Assembly (NCBI RefSeq): GCF_921293095.1 | Contig: NC_060246.1 | Location: 92,873,030-92,937,029 of the forward strand | Source of the DNA: Ischnura elegans | Taxonomy: Eukaryota; Arthropoda; Insecta; Odonata; Coenagrionidae | DNA length: 64,000 nt | Direction of reading: 5' to 3' | Shown: one piece after another, positions 33,301 to 45,300 of the stretch | How positions within the stretch are numbered: position 1 is the stretch's first letter | Layout of the letters: each line of letters opens with the position of its first letter | Notes under the pieces: model-generated | Told to the model about the DNA's origin: nothing | Database searches by the model: none | Seen by the model: only the letters and a program-made list of their open reading frames with translations | Program-made: the position numbers and the translations under genes

Positions 33301-36300
33301 GAGACTTGATAAAGACATAAAAAGTGTAAAATTTACCCTCAAGACACGGTGAGCAAGTTGAGCAGATTGTTGCATTCTCTCGGCAAGGGCAGCAGCTGCT
33401 TCGGCATTCCTTCGTTTTAAGAGTGCCACCTCCTCCCGTGCCTTTTCAACATATGCGCCATGCAAGCGTGCTTCTCTCTCTTGGCACCTTAGCCTCCATC
33501 GTAAGGCTTCCACTCCAACAGTTGCAGAGGGGATGTATCTAAATGGGCAAAAGAAACATTTATCAATTAATGCATCATCAGAAACAAAGAGGTTACAGTG
33601 ACTTATAGTACAGAAAATGAAGCAATTTGGCTTGCAATTTTTTCAAACTGAATGGATTTGCTTGAAATGTTGACAGTAGGTAGGTAATAGATCAAGAATC
33701 AAAATCAATGTCATGCTGACAGGTGCTTTTACCCTGGGGGTGGTTTCTACCCCATCTCGGGTTGGAATTTTTTATATTAGATTTTGAACAAAGGCATCAA
33801 TAAAAAATCATTCTAAGCAAAAAATGTTCTTTAAAATTTATTTTTCAAGTTGTTCAGGATTGAAATTTAGTTTTTCAACGAAAAAAAAAAATCAACATTT
33901 TTTTATTGTTTTTTTTTGCAAATAACTTAAAAAACATGCATTCATTAAAAACACAGATTATAAAATTGTAGCTCATAAAGCAACAAAGAAAATTCTTTTT
34001 TATGAATCCTTTACAACCAATATGAACCGAGATACTAATGGTTAGCTTTTGTATATGAAATGTTAAATTTGAGAGATTCAATGTCAGATAGCTGGAAAAA
34101 ATATCTTAAGTTTTTGACGAAAACTTAAGATTTTATTTTTAACCCTTAGGTGCACGCTAAGCGGGGATTTTGCAGCATTTTTCAAAAATTCGAAATAGCG
34201 CGTTTACTATGAATGGATCACTAGTGGCACACTTTGTTATTCTATTTCTGTACTTTTCCCTCCACGAAGAACATATGTTTGCGTCAATGTGACGACCAAC
34301 TATTGTGTTAGAATCTTACAAAGTGAGAACGACGTAACATACGTTCACACGATACTAAGGAACTACTGATAATCTGTTATTACCGTGAAAACTTGGAAGC
34401 ATAATCCTTTTTGCAATACTATGTTAATATGTTGTCTCGTATTTATTATATTTTTTGTAAGCATTTGCATCATCATTTCTTTACTATTATTATTTGTATA
34501 ATTTATGTCAACCTCAAACCACGTGTAGTAATTTAAAAATTTCGTCTTCATACTCAAATATGCATGAAAGTGAAGGGGAGGAAGAATTTTTTTGAAGACA
34601 CATTACCTTCCAGCGAGAGTTAGCTGTCTGATGATAATAATATTGTTAGCCGTCCACATAATTTCAACGTTTATCTAGATCAACGGAAAACGGTGAAACG
34701 TTTTGGCTGAACTCTTAGATACAATTTGCAAACACCCAATTAAAAGCTAAATACAGTAAACCTCTATGTAGTGAACCTCTTTACATCGTAAACCTCCATA
34801 CTTCGTACCAACCCTCTGGTCCCGTCAGATTTACATGTAAATTTATAGGAAAACCTCTATATAGTGAACCTCTTTATCTCGTAAAACCTCCATACATCGT
34901 ACCAACAAGACAGCCCCGAGGCGGCCTAACTACCTCCGCAAATCCAACCGAGACAACTAGAGACCATTAATGCAGCCGCGATTACCTACATGGAATGATA
35001 TTTTCAGCGATAAATGTTTCACGCTTATTTTTTTCTTATACACCTTAAATAATTTTCACGTTAACCATTAGTTAGGGCATCCAACTATCCTAATAATATT
35101 AAGTGACGGTAAATGAAGACAGAACACATCGTTTTCTCTCGAATCACGGTCAAAATCGTGCGATAACACTTGCTTTCTTTTACTGATGGCTTTATTTTCT
35201 AGTAAGTGCCTACATACTATGTTCAGTTAATAAAAGAGGCGACCAGCGCAGCCTATAATCACTAGCTGACGGAAATATTTCAACTAACTTCACTTCCATC
35301 CATGGAGACTCGACCACATTGCTACTTCCGCTTCTAAAATTAAAATATTTCGAGAATTTTCCGCGACTTGAAATAAATCAAATACAGTTTCGCAATTATT
35401 TTATTCCCATATTTCCCGGTATAGCACTTTCTTACTACCGCCTTGGTAATTTTTTCGATGCTTTCGTGAACGATCGTAGTTTAAAATTTATTGCGCTTAG
35501 CGACAGTCATATGTCTTGCCTGCGTATATATGCCGCGAAATCTGACTATTCCATCGGGAGTCCGGGACGTCAATTTCTAGCAATACTGATCGAACATCAA
35601 TCCATGCGCGGCAGTTTTAGGTGAAGGAGGCAGCTAATTAGCTGATATGCGGTAGGGCAATGAAATTTTTTACCGTCGCCGCCGCATTCTGAAGTAGTTC
35701 GCCCAGCATTCTCACCGGGAAATCAAGTCCTTTCGCAGACCTAGCGTTTCTGTGTGCCCTCGACAGAGATTTTCTTCGGAACGCTACGTGCATTGTATTT
35801 TGGAGAGAGGGAATTCAACAAAATTTTCAAAATTACGCTCAATTTTTTGTCTATTTTTTTGCGGTATTCACGTGTTTAATTTTATTTTTATAATCTTTAA
35901 CAAGTCACATGTTATAAGAATGATAAATCAATTCTAAAAGATATAATAAGGAGTATTTTCAATTATTTGCCATAAATATGAAAAAAATATGAAAATTACT
36001 TAATTAATCATAGGCTGATGATGAATTCGAGAAATAAAAGAAGGCGACTACTTGACATTACCACATAATTAGCAATTTTCCTAGCCATCAACGAGGACAG
36101 GCAGAAGACCGTGACCTTTGGAATACCATCATTCACCCTCACATCTACAGGAAAAACAGAAGAAACTGGCTAGGCTGCACAAATAAAAAAACTCAGGCAG
36201 TTAAATACGAGGATGAAGAAATTATGTTTAGAAATATAAAACTATAGTTCTTTCCTCCGAACACTATTAGTAAATTACAACCCTTAGACCAATGAATTAT

Positions 36301-39300
36301 TTCTTAGGTCAAAAGGCATTAACGAAAACAGCCAGTGATTTATTTACAGTGAAAATGGCATTAATAAGTGATCATGGAATTGAAAACATTATTTCGAAAG
36401 AGTTTGAAAAAAATTTTAAGCAAACCCATTAACTAATTTATTTCCTAAAAAGGCCTCTTGAACAATTTACTTTTACCTTTGTGTAACCATTAAATTGTAA
36501 ATATATGTTCACTTATGCATACCTATATATTTAAATATATTAATATAATGGCTTAAAAGACAGTAGCACCTTTCATTTCCCGAGGATATGAAAAAATGGT
36601 GCCTACCACTAAAACCTCTCGATAGTGAACCTCCATACATCAAATTGCCCAAATTTTGGTCCCCTCCATTACGATGTAAAGAGGTTTTACTGTACATTGT
36701 TCGTGTTTCACCAGGGCCAACATCATTTCCTAAGAATGCTGCAACCGAACTCGAATTGTTGCCGAAAACGATTTTACTGAACATGATTGAAAAAAATGTC
36801 GAGAAAACCAACTTGTATATTGAAGGAAAACTGGTATCTCATATGTACTCGAGAATCAGAAATTGCATCACTACTTCCCGTGTAGAAATAATATCTTTAT
36901 TTGGAATTAAATACACTTTCTGTAAATAAAAGTTGAAAGGGAGATGCTAGAAGAGCTTTTAAAACAGATGGAACAGGCCTGATGATTTGCAGAACATCGT
37001 TCGGGATAGCAACGGGAATTCATGAATTCGAATGGGAAAATAACAGCAAAGTATTACTATTCAATTCTTAATTTAGCCATTTATTTGCTAGAAAATGGTC
37101 TAACTTTATTAGGTACCGTGAAAAAAATCCTAAAACCCACAGAGAGTTTCTATCTTGAAAAATTCGATAGGCTGCAACTTCATTTCTTGGTTTCCAGGAT
37201 ACCTGCACTCTTGTTTCGTACTGCACTAAACGAAACAAATGTGAAATTCTTTTGAAATGCTTTCTACGTTGCACTGCAAAGAGGACATCGAAACGAACTG
37301 CAAAAACCTGAAATGATCCTGAACTACAACTCCACCAAGGGAGGTGTCGATTCTGTGAACCAGAAGTGTGTAAATTACTCCCCTTCAAGACGAACACGAA
37401 GGTGGCCTCTATCACAATTTGTCCAGTTTTTTTATATGGATACTCTTAGTGACCACGTGATTTTTGTAGCTAAGAATTTTGAAAAAAATCCATCGAAGAC
37501 CAAGAATGGAGTTCATGGAAGCTCTCGCATTTAGCCTTGCAGATAAAAATTTCAAGTCCAGGGTGAAAAAAGGTAATCTTCCAGCAGACGCATTGGCTTT
37601 TCTAGCAATGAGACTTGGGAAAATTCCTGAATTATCTGCTTCTGCATAAGAATGTCAATGTAGGGCGGGTCATTGTTTTACACGTGGAAAATGTAAAAAT
37701 TATAAGGTGGTAAATACATATACGAATGTTTTCTATTAATATGCAATAATCATTCCACCTGCGTCAAAAAATGTCACAAATGTCATTTCAGAGGCAGTGA
37801 TGGCCAATAAGGATGAAAAAATTGAAAAATTAATTTTGCTTGTATAGTTTGTTATTTTAAACATTTTAATTATTGCATTAACGATTTGGCATATCCATTT
37901 CGTTTTTTGTGTGTGTTTTTTTGACTTAATTCTAGATTTCCTTTTGTCTAGATTGTCGTCTGCAATTCCTTTAGAAAAATTAGTTGAAGTATTTTTCAAG
38001 AAATTAGCATGTAATTATGTGATATTTTAGTTTATAAATGAATGGGAAAAATATTTTAAGTGCTTATATTTATTAGAAGTAACCCAAATACGTAAAATAC
38101 CCTCAAATTTGAGTTTATACCTGGGAAAAACAAAAATATAAAAGTGCGGCAAAAAAGCTGCTAGCATGCACTGGCGCTATACTTGCAGGCGCGTGCACCT
38201 AAGGGTTAAAGTATGTATTTAAAATTAACTTTCTTTATACACTTAAAAAAATTATTAAGCATAAAACTCGAGCGAGTTACAATAAAAATAAGGTCAATCC
38301 ATACTTTTTTCTACAAAAAAAACAGTGAAAACAACCCCCTAATTACCTCCCTAAATGTAACTGATCGTTATACTTTAATACCAATCATGCTAACTTCATT
38401 TCTAACAGATTGCCAGCAGTTACAGAGATTAGGGACTCTTGGTGAAGATTTTCTGGCGATGCAAACTTTTGCTATGGTGAGTGCCAAATCCAAATGGGCC
38501 TCGTAAAAATGAATTTTTTTACATGCCAATCATAGGGTCAATTGATGGTGCCTCGGCTATCTCTCGTAATGTTGGGGGTCTTGCAATATCTCGTACTCAC
38601 TTTAAAGAGGTTCCACTGCATTCCAATATTTACAAAAAAATTTTATCATCCTCACTAATATTGTTTATATGCAGTACCCATTTTGTTAGACCATGAGTTC
38701 TTTCTAAAAATGCTAGTCATTTCTCCCAAATAATTACAATAACATATATAGGTGTTTACAATCTTTCCCATTAAAGATAATAGAACACATTGATATAAAA
38801 ACTTACTTCCTTGGATCAGGATTATCCAGTTGCGCTTGTTTCCAAATACGAGGATGAATGCCATGTGGAGGATTTTCAAGGTATTCCCTCATTTGGTCAG
38901 CAGTTGGGGCAACATAAGGAAATAGCCCCTCAAGATTCCAGCCACTGCTTCCTGCTCCGGTAGATCCAATTCCTAGCCCTGGAAAAAGTTTAATCGTAAA
39001 ATAGGAAAATTAATAAAATAAACAATGATGCCTGGAATCTCACCAACGAAACTTCACCCACAAATTTCCCAGAATATCTGAATTTTGAATTTATTCTTGA
39101 TTGTACTGAACAACATGAAAAAAGTGAACTTTCAATACCTTGGCACGTAAATATATAGATCTACTAAAAACAATGCTGAAAAATGAAAGATGAAATAGTG
39201 ACCATCTTGATCATGGCAAAAACAATACAGCATGTAAGCATTGAGGCATTTTTTAAAGTTTCCCTAAGACATTTCATCCTCCTTGGACATACACCCTGCA

Positions 39301-42300
39301 TGAATTCTTAGCCTCTGGACTTCAGCTAAAGTACATCAAGTTAAGGATACCTGAGATAAGGATGGCAGAAGAGCCTCTGACTCGAAAGGCCAGAGACTAA
39401 AAGGGTCAAAAGTACACATGCAGACCCTATACCCGAGCCTTTATCCAACCAACCTCCAACCTTGCCCTCCAGCATTTCAACACATAAATAGCAGTCCTGC
39501 AGATACAAAATTTTGGGGGGTAGCTGAGACAGCTCTCGAAAATGATGTGCAAACATTGACACTGGGTGAGTTAATAAATAATTGTGGAAAATTTCAATGG
39601 GAGTTTCAGTTTTATTACAATGAATTCCCAGAGAGTAAACCCGTCGACAATTGATCTGATACAACAATTGGAATCAGACTAATTTCATGATAATAAAAAC
39701 ATGCATTGTAATAAGTAACAAATGGCAGTATATCTACATTTAATACACTTAGCAACCCTTTTTAAAAATGAAGAAGCTTCTTCTTACCACCTTGTGCAGT
39801 TCCTAAATTGGTACCAAGAGCTGTGGAAGTAGCTGTAGATTGTGGTGCATTGGATGGAGATGATAATGTAGCAACAAGCTGTGATCGTGGACCGGCCTGT
39901 AGCAGATATGCAGCAAGTTCTGATGCAGGAATGCGACGAGAGGAATTTGTCATCCCTTTTTCATTCACATAACAAAGTACTTGAGTCCTGTGGGAGAATA
40001 TATGCCAATAATCACATTGCTACAATACATATTCATTGACAATACTCCAATTATTTATACATAGCTAGCTAACGTAATAATTAAAATAGAGTACCCCTAA
40101 TTATCTTTTGCAGGATAAACCATCCATTGGATTATCCTATCACTTCCCATTGCAGTCCTTCAAACACTGACCTATACCCTTCTAATCACCCTTTCCCACA
40201 GGCCCCCTCCTTAACGTAATGACAGTTTCAATTTAGTGAGAGGTAAAGCTGAAGAGCAAGCTTGGCACAGAAACTGATGTAAAAAGTGCTCTTAAAAGTA
40301 CAGTGAACTGATTACATATTTGTACATATGTTTCAATTATCTGAGTTCTTCCTCATTTATTCATAAGGATTATTGAAGCTTTACGGTAGAGTACTAAATA
40401 TATCAATAATGTAGAGTTATATGTAATCCTACATAGAGCACTGACATTAATTGTGTATATACTTTGAAAAAAATCACAGTTCAAACTTCAGACAAAAAAG
40501 CACTTTTAATTATAAGTAGTAATTAAATAGAAGAATCCTTACTTATTGTCACCCAAAGCCCTTACAGCATCTACCACTACAGAGAGATTTGGCTTATTCC
40601 CTAACGCATTAGTCAAAGCAGCAACAACATGATGCTGCCGATCTCGAACATCAGCTTCCCCAACTCCCCCCAAGACTAAGGCCACCAATCCTTCTGAGTC
40701 TTGAGCTGTTGGCACCAATGTGTAGCAAACAGTCTTAAAACGGCACAGAGGATTATCAGGATTGAAAACTACAGGAGGGGCTGATGCTGAGTAATATCCT
40801 GGATGAAAAAGTAGAAAAAAAACAATAAAATTAAACTTTCAAATTAAAAAGATCTTTCAGAGCATACATAATAAAATACATATTTAGTTTCCAAATATTA
40901 AAAGTGAACATCTCTACCTTTAACTCTTTATGGAAGTGATAAGGATATGACAACGATATCCAACAAGAATGATTTTGATACATAATTTAACACTATATTA
41001 AAATATATACCATATTTGACAACATATGTAGAAGACTATATATTTTTTTCCAAAACAATAGCTCAAAAAAATCACCTGGGTCTTACATGTGAAGGTTAGA
41101 CCTCCATGGGTTAATGTTCAATACTGACTCCATTATATTTCTGACACATAAGAACTAAAAGGAGCTAACTTAAGTTGTAGGGGTGCCATGCCTTTGTGTA
41201 GACTTTCTTCTTGTGCATGCCTTACTGAATTGTGTGTGCATCTTATTCGCCGTCGAATACAGTATATTTACAGTCCCAGATAGTTTTTGAGGAACAGATT
41301 TTAAAACATACCTATATAACATAAGTTAGGAGCTTATACAATAAATTACCTTTTCCAGACCCCCACATAGCCTGAAGTAAGTTCCATCTCTCAATTATTC
41401 GGTCCCTCTCATCACCATAAACATTGACAGAATTAATTGATGCATTAAATGCATCAGTTGCACTAGGAGGAGCAACCTGAAAAGCATTGAAATTACGAAC
41501 AATAATGCCAAAAACTGATCCCAAATGATGATTATTCAAAATTTAAATAAAGACTTGCCAGTTTCATGAATACTGTCTACAGGGAACAGTTGGAGATGTG
41601 TACGTAAAACATTTACTAGAGGGTAATTGCATCACAGAAGAAACCAATTTTGTTCAAATTTATTTATTTATTTGGAGAGAATGTCAACTAACCTGTTGCT
41701 GCTGCTGCTGTGTTTGAAAATTCTGGCCAAACAGAGAACCTGAGGTTCCTCCAAGACCAAAGTTGGAGCCAAAAGTCCCAAGACCAGTCTGGCCAACAGT
41801 TGACATTAAAGGTTTCGATGCAAAGGTCCCAAAACCTCCAAAACCTGAAATCCCAAACAAGCACTCAGGTCCATCCAGAAAATTAGTTCACTATTACCAA
41901 GCTAAATAGATTGATTTCAATGGACTTTCTTAACACGCTATCGATTAGGTCAGCAATAGGGTAGTTTCCTTCATCAAAGAAAATGAAAGGCATTGATTGC
42001 GATTCGTTACCCACCATTAGTGTATTCATAATACACAAATTATTTCGTTTTTGAAATACCGGTTTTGACGAATGGCAAGGGTCAAATTTTATCCTCATTT
42101 GAAAAAGGCCAGATTGGCGCCCATGCGAATCCACTCCACGTGACGTCACAGGGACCTAGTTTCTACACGAGAGGATAGGAGTTATACATCGTCTGAGGTT
42201 ACCAATGCATGCATGAGGCACAGAGCTCAGGGAAACATGTCTTAATAATCACCTATTAAAACTGGCTTAGGTCGGAAAGTTTTCTTCGTTTGATAAGGTA

Positions 42301-45300
42301 TTAATAAACCTTTTTTAAGCCAAGCGCTACCAGCCAGCAAGGGACTCAGCTACCCACTAGCATCCTGCGTCCTATCAGCGCTCAGAGCCTCGATCAAGGT
42401 CACCTCACAAGGCGGGAGGGGGAACCAGAAATGCGTCGCACGGACTTTTTCCCATCATTCCTACTTACGCATCGCGTTTTCGCACGCTTGAAAATTTTCA
42501 CTTTTCATTTAATCGCGAAAAATAGATATCGTCATTTAAAAATCTAAAAGTGTGAAATACGTACTCCAGGAGTAATAATCTTTCGAATTAGGCAATAAAA
42601 AAATAATAGGAAACCACCCTATTCAAGTGCTAACACTTCATTAGTAGTCACCACATTTACAAGATGGAATTTTCCATGAATGACATTTCAATAAAGATTT
42701 CTTAAGCAAATGCTAGCAAGGAAACAAACATAATTATGGTTTAAAATTAAATAGCTTTCACAGCAACAACCTTTTTCAGCTTTCATTTCCGGGGCTGCTG
42801 CAAAGGCCTGCATAAGTACTACAATGTTATGTTAAGCAATAAGTCGCAGTGCACAGAAGCTCAAAGAATGGAAGCATACAATCTGTTACAAAATCAAAAT
42901 TTTTAACTCTTTCAATTCTCTTATTATTGGAGAATTAAAAATTCATGCTTAGAGCAGTTAAATGTACTTGTGTACTAATTAAATAACAATATGAAGATTC
43001 AACTGCAGTGAACATTATTGACCACCCCTATTCTTTGTAGGGCATTCTTTATCACAATCATCTTTTCCAAATTATTAAAGCCATTATTATTTTTATTCAC
43101 AGGCTACTCAACTCAAATACCTCTCACCAGCAATACAATCTTGTACAAGGGAAAGAGGAAGTGGCCTATGGAATAATGAGGAACCATTTCAAGGAACGGA
43201 ATGCAAGACAAAATACCATAAGGGAAAAGGATGGAAATATTTTGAATGAAAAAAAAGACAAAGAGAAAAGATAAAAAGAATACATGGTAAAGTTATGTAA
43301 CAGAATCAAATTCAGTGCAAAAATTATCAAAGAAGAAATTGAGGTGGAAAAGGATGTCATAGGAGCCACCATCTCAAGATTGGAATTTGATTCAGCAATA
43401 ACTGACCTGCATAGGAATAAGGCACCTCATTCATTGGTGCATGTAGTATGAAAACACCAAAACTTAACACCCGTTATGAGGTTTTCAGGAAGAGGAGTAG
43501 GAGATACATTGGGGGAATTATGGGGAGAAGGCAAATGCCTAAAGCAATATCCTTCCAACCTTTCTTTCATCAAAAAGAGCACAAAACAATGGAAGACAAT
43601 CATTAAATTTTGAATCCGTCACAACTTATATGTAATACATACTGAGACAAAAAATTGAGAGGTAAGACAAGGTAAGGACAAACCTGAGGATGTTCCAAGC
43701 TGAGTCTGCTGTGTTTGCTGCTGAGGATTTTGCCCAAAGGAGGAAAAAAGGGATGAACCCCCAAAAGCAGAAGGAGCAGATGTTGTAGTGGTTGTTCCAA
43801 AGGCACCGAAGTTAGACAGTGATGATGCAGGTGCTGTTGATGTAGTACCAGAAGCACCAAAGCCGCTAAATCCTGCTCCTGTTGCCCCAAAGCTGAACCC
43901 AGCGGGCTGTGTAGTGGTAGTGGATGTTGATGCTCCAAAGGGATTTGCAACTGACGTTGATGGTTGTCCGAATAAGCTGGTTCCTGTGCCGAAACCTTAT
44001 AAAGTATACATGTATTCATTACTCCATAATTCTATTAATTATTAAAAGCCAATGATACCACTACAATATAATTAATATTTTTTTCACTTTCTGGCTTGCC
44101 TGAGTACAGGAATTTCTTATTAAATTAGCAGAAAAAGAACTTTTTCTGCAAACTTGACAATCATAAGCATTATCATAATAAAATCATCAAGAGTCGTTTA
44201 AGATATAAAACATCCAGCAACCTAAAAGAGAAAGAGTAAGAAACAAAAATTAGGTTAAAAAAAGACAGTTTTCTCAGATTCAAAATCAAGAACTTTTAGC
44301 TTGAGAAAAAGAGGGAATTCAAAAATCATTTAAAAGTATTGAATAGATACATTAGGAGTTTAACATCCCAAAAATGGAAATATTGGAGTAAGAATGTTGA
44401 ACAGTACTCACCAAATTGTTGAAGCATTAAGAAAAGTTGGTATAGGCACCACATGGGCAACGCTTGCCATGCACAATTTTTATCACTAAGCTACTCCAGA
44501 TTTACACACTTCGAACGTTGTTTCAAGACTAAAAACTAACTACTAACTAAAAAACTACTAACTACGAAAGCGGTTCTTCTAAAACCATCACGTTTTGGTC
44601 AAAATTATAAAAATATCATCTAACCTAGAATATGATATGCAAATAGAGACAATATTGCTGGAGGCAGATATCATTTTTATTCATTGATAACAATGAAGCT
44701 GAAAGCTTTTAAATGGGCAAAGTCATAGTCTCTTTCTAATATGAGCACTTCCCTACTCATAACTGCTTGCTACACGCACAGGAGGAGAATCCTCAATTCG
44801 TGTCTGACGACCCTAATTTTTATACTGGTGAGAAAAGCAGGCTCAGCTTATGGCTAGCCGACAAAATCGCCTCATCCATTCCTTTCGAATGAAGGGGAGG
44901 CAAACTATTCACATATAACTCGGTTATTTGGCACTTAAATGAGAGCATAATAATTTTATAACATGAATATGACATCATAGTGGGTTATTAAGCAAGGAAA
45001 AATCTTTGGCACCTTGAAACGTTTCATCCTCGTACTTGCACGAACAAGTTTGCAAACAAAATGAGTTTGATAGCTAAGCGAAGCACCAAACACACAAAAG
45101 CCAGTAGCGCATCGCTTATTTGCATATCCAATGCGACAGAACTGAATTAATCTAATTCGCATGCCTACTTTCATACGTAACAGCTCATTGCGAGGGGCCA
45201 GCTTTATGGTGCAAAACCATTATGTGTAAGTAGAAGTGACAGCATTGAGTCATGCTAGCTTCATTGTTAGTGTATCGGTAAACCTTTTTCACGCATTTAA

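Larger units (their letters stand above)
34143..38205 (+). mobile_element. piggyBac-like transposon (decayed, split by a nested element)
   Basis: TTAA at 34,139-34,142 and 38,206-38,209 flank ends CCCTTAGGTGCACGC / GCGTGCACCTAAGGG. Inside, three plus-strand pieces of a piggyBac transposase lie at 36,695-37,650. A 1.94-kb Tigger-like element is inserted at 34,754-36,692; without it the element is about 2.1 kb, close to an autonomous piggyBac. Sits in Nup54 intron 7 in antisense orientation to the gene. Confidence 0.9.

Noticed and set aside
36588-36929. 113-codon frame taken as one protein
   Set aside because: Its first ~35 codons belong to the end of the nested Tigger-like element; only the part after 36,694 is piggyBac-derived.
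43603-44019. 138-codon minus-strand open frame rich in His, Leu and Gln
   Set aside because: It overlaps Nup54 exon 2 in a different frame; the FG-repeat frame is conserved and in phase with neighbouring exons, so this is a compositional shadow.
43788-44045. Plus-strand frame with Pro/Val/Asp repeats opposite Nup54 exon 2
   Set aside because: Reverse complement of FG-repeat codons; no independent signal.
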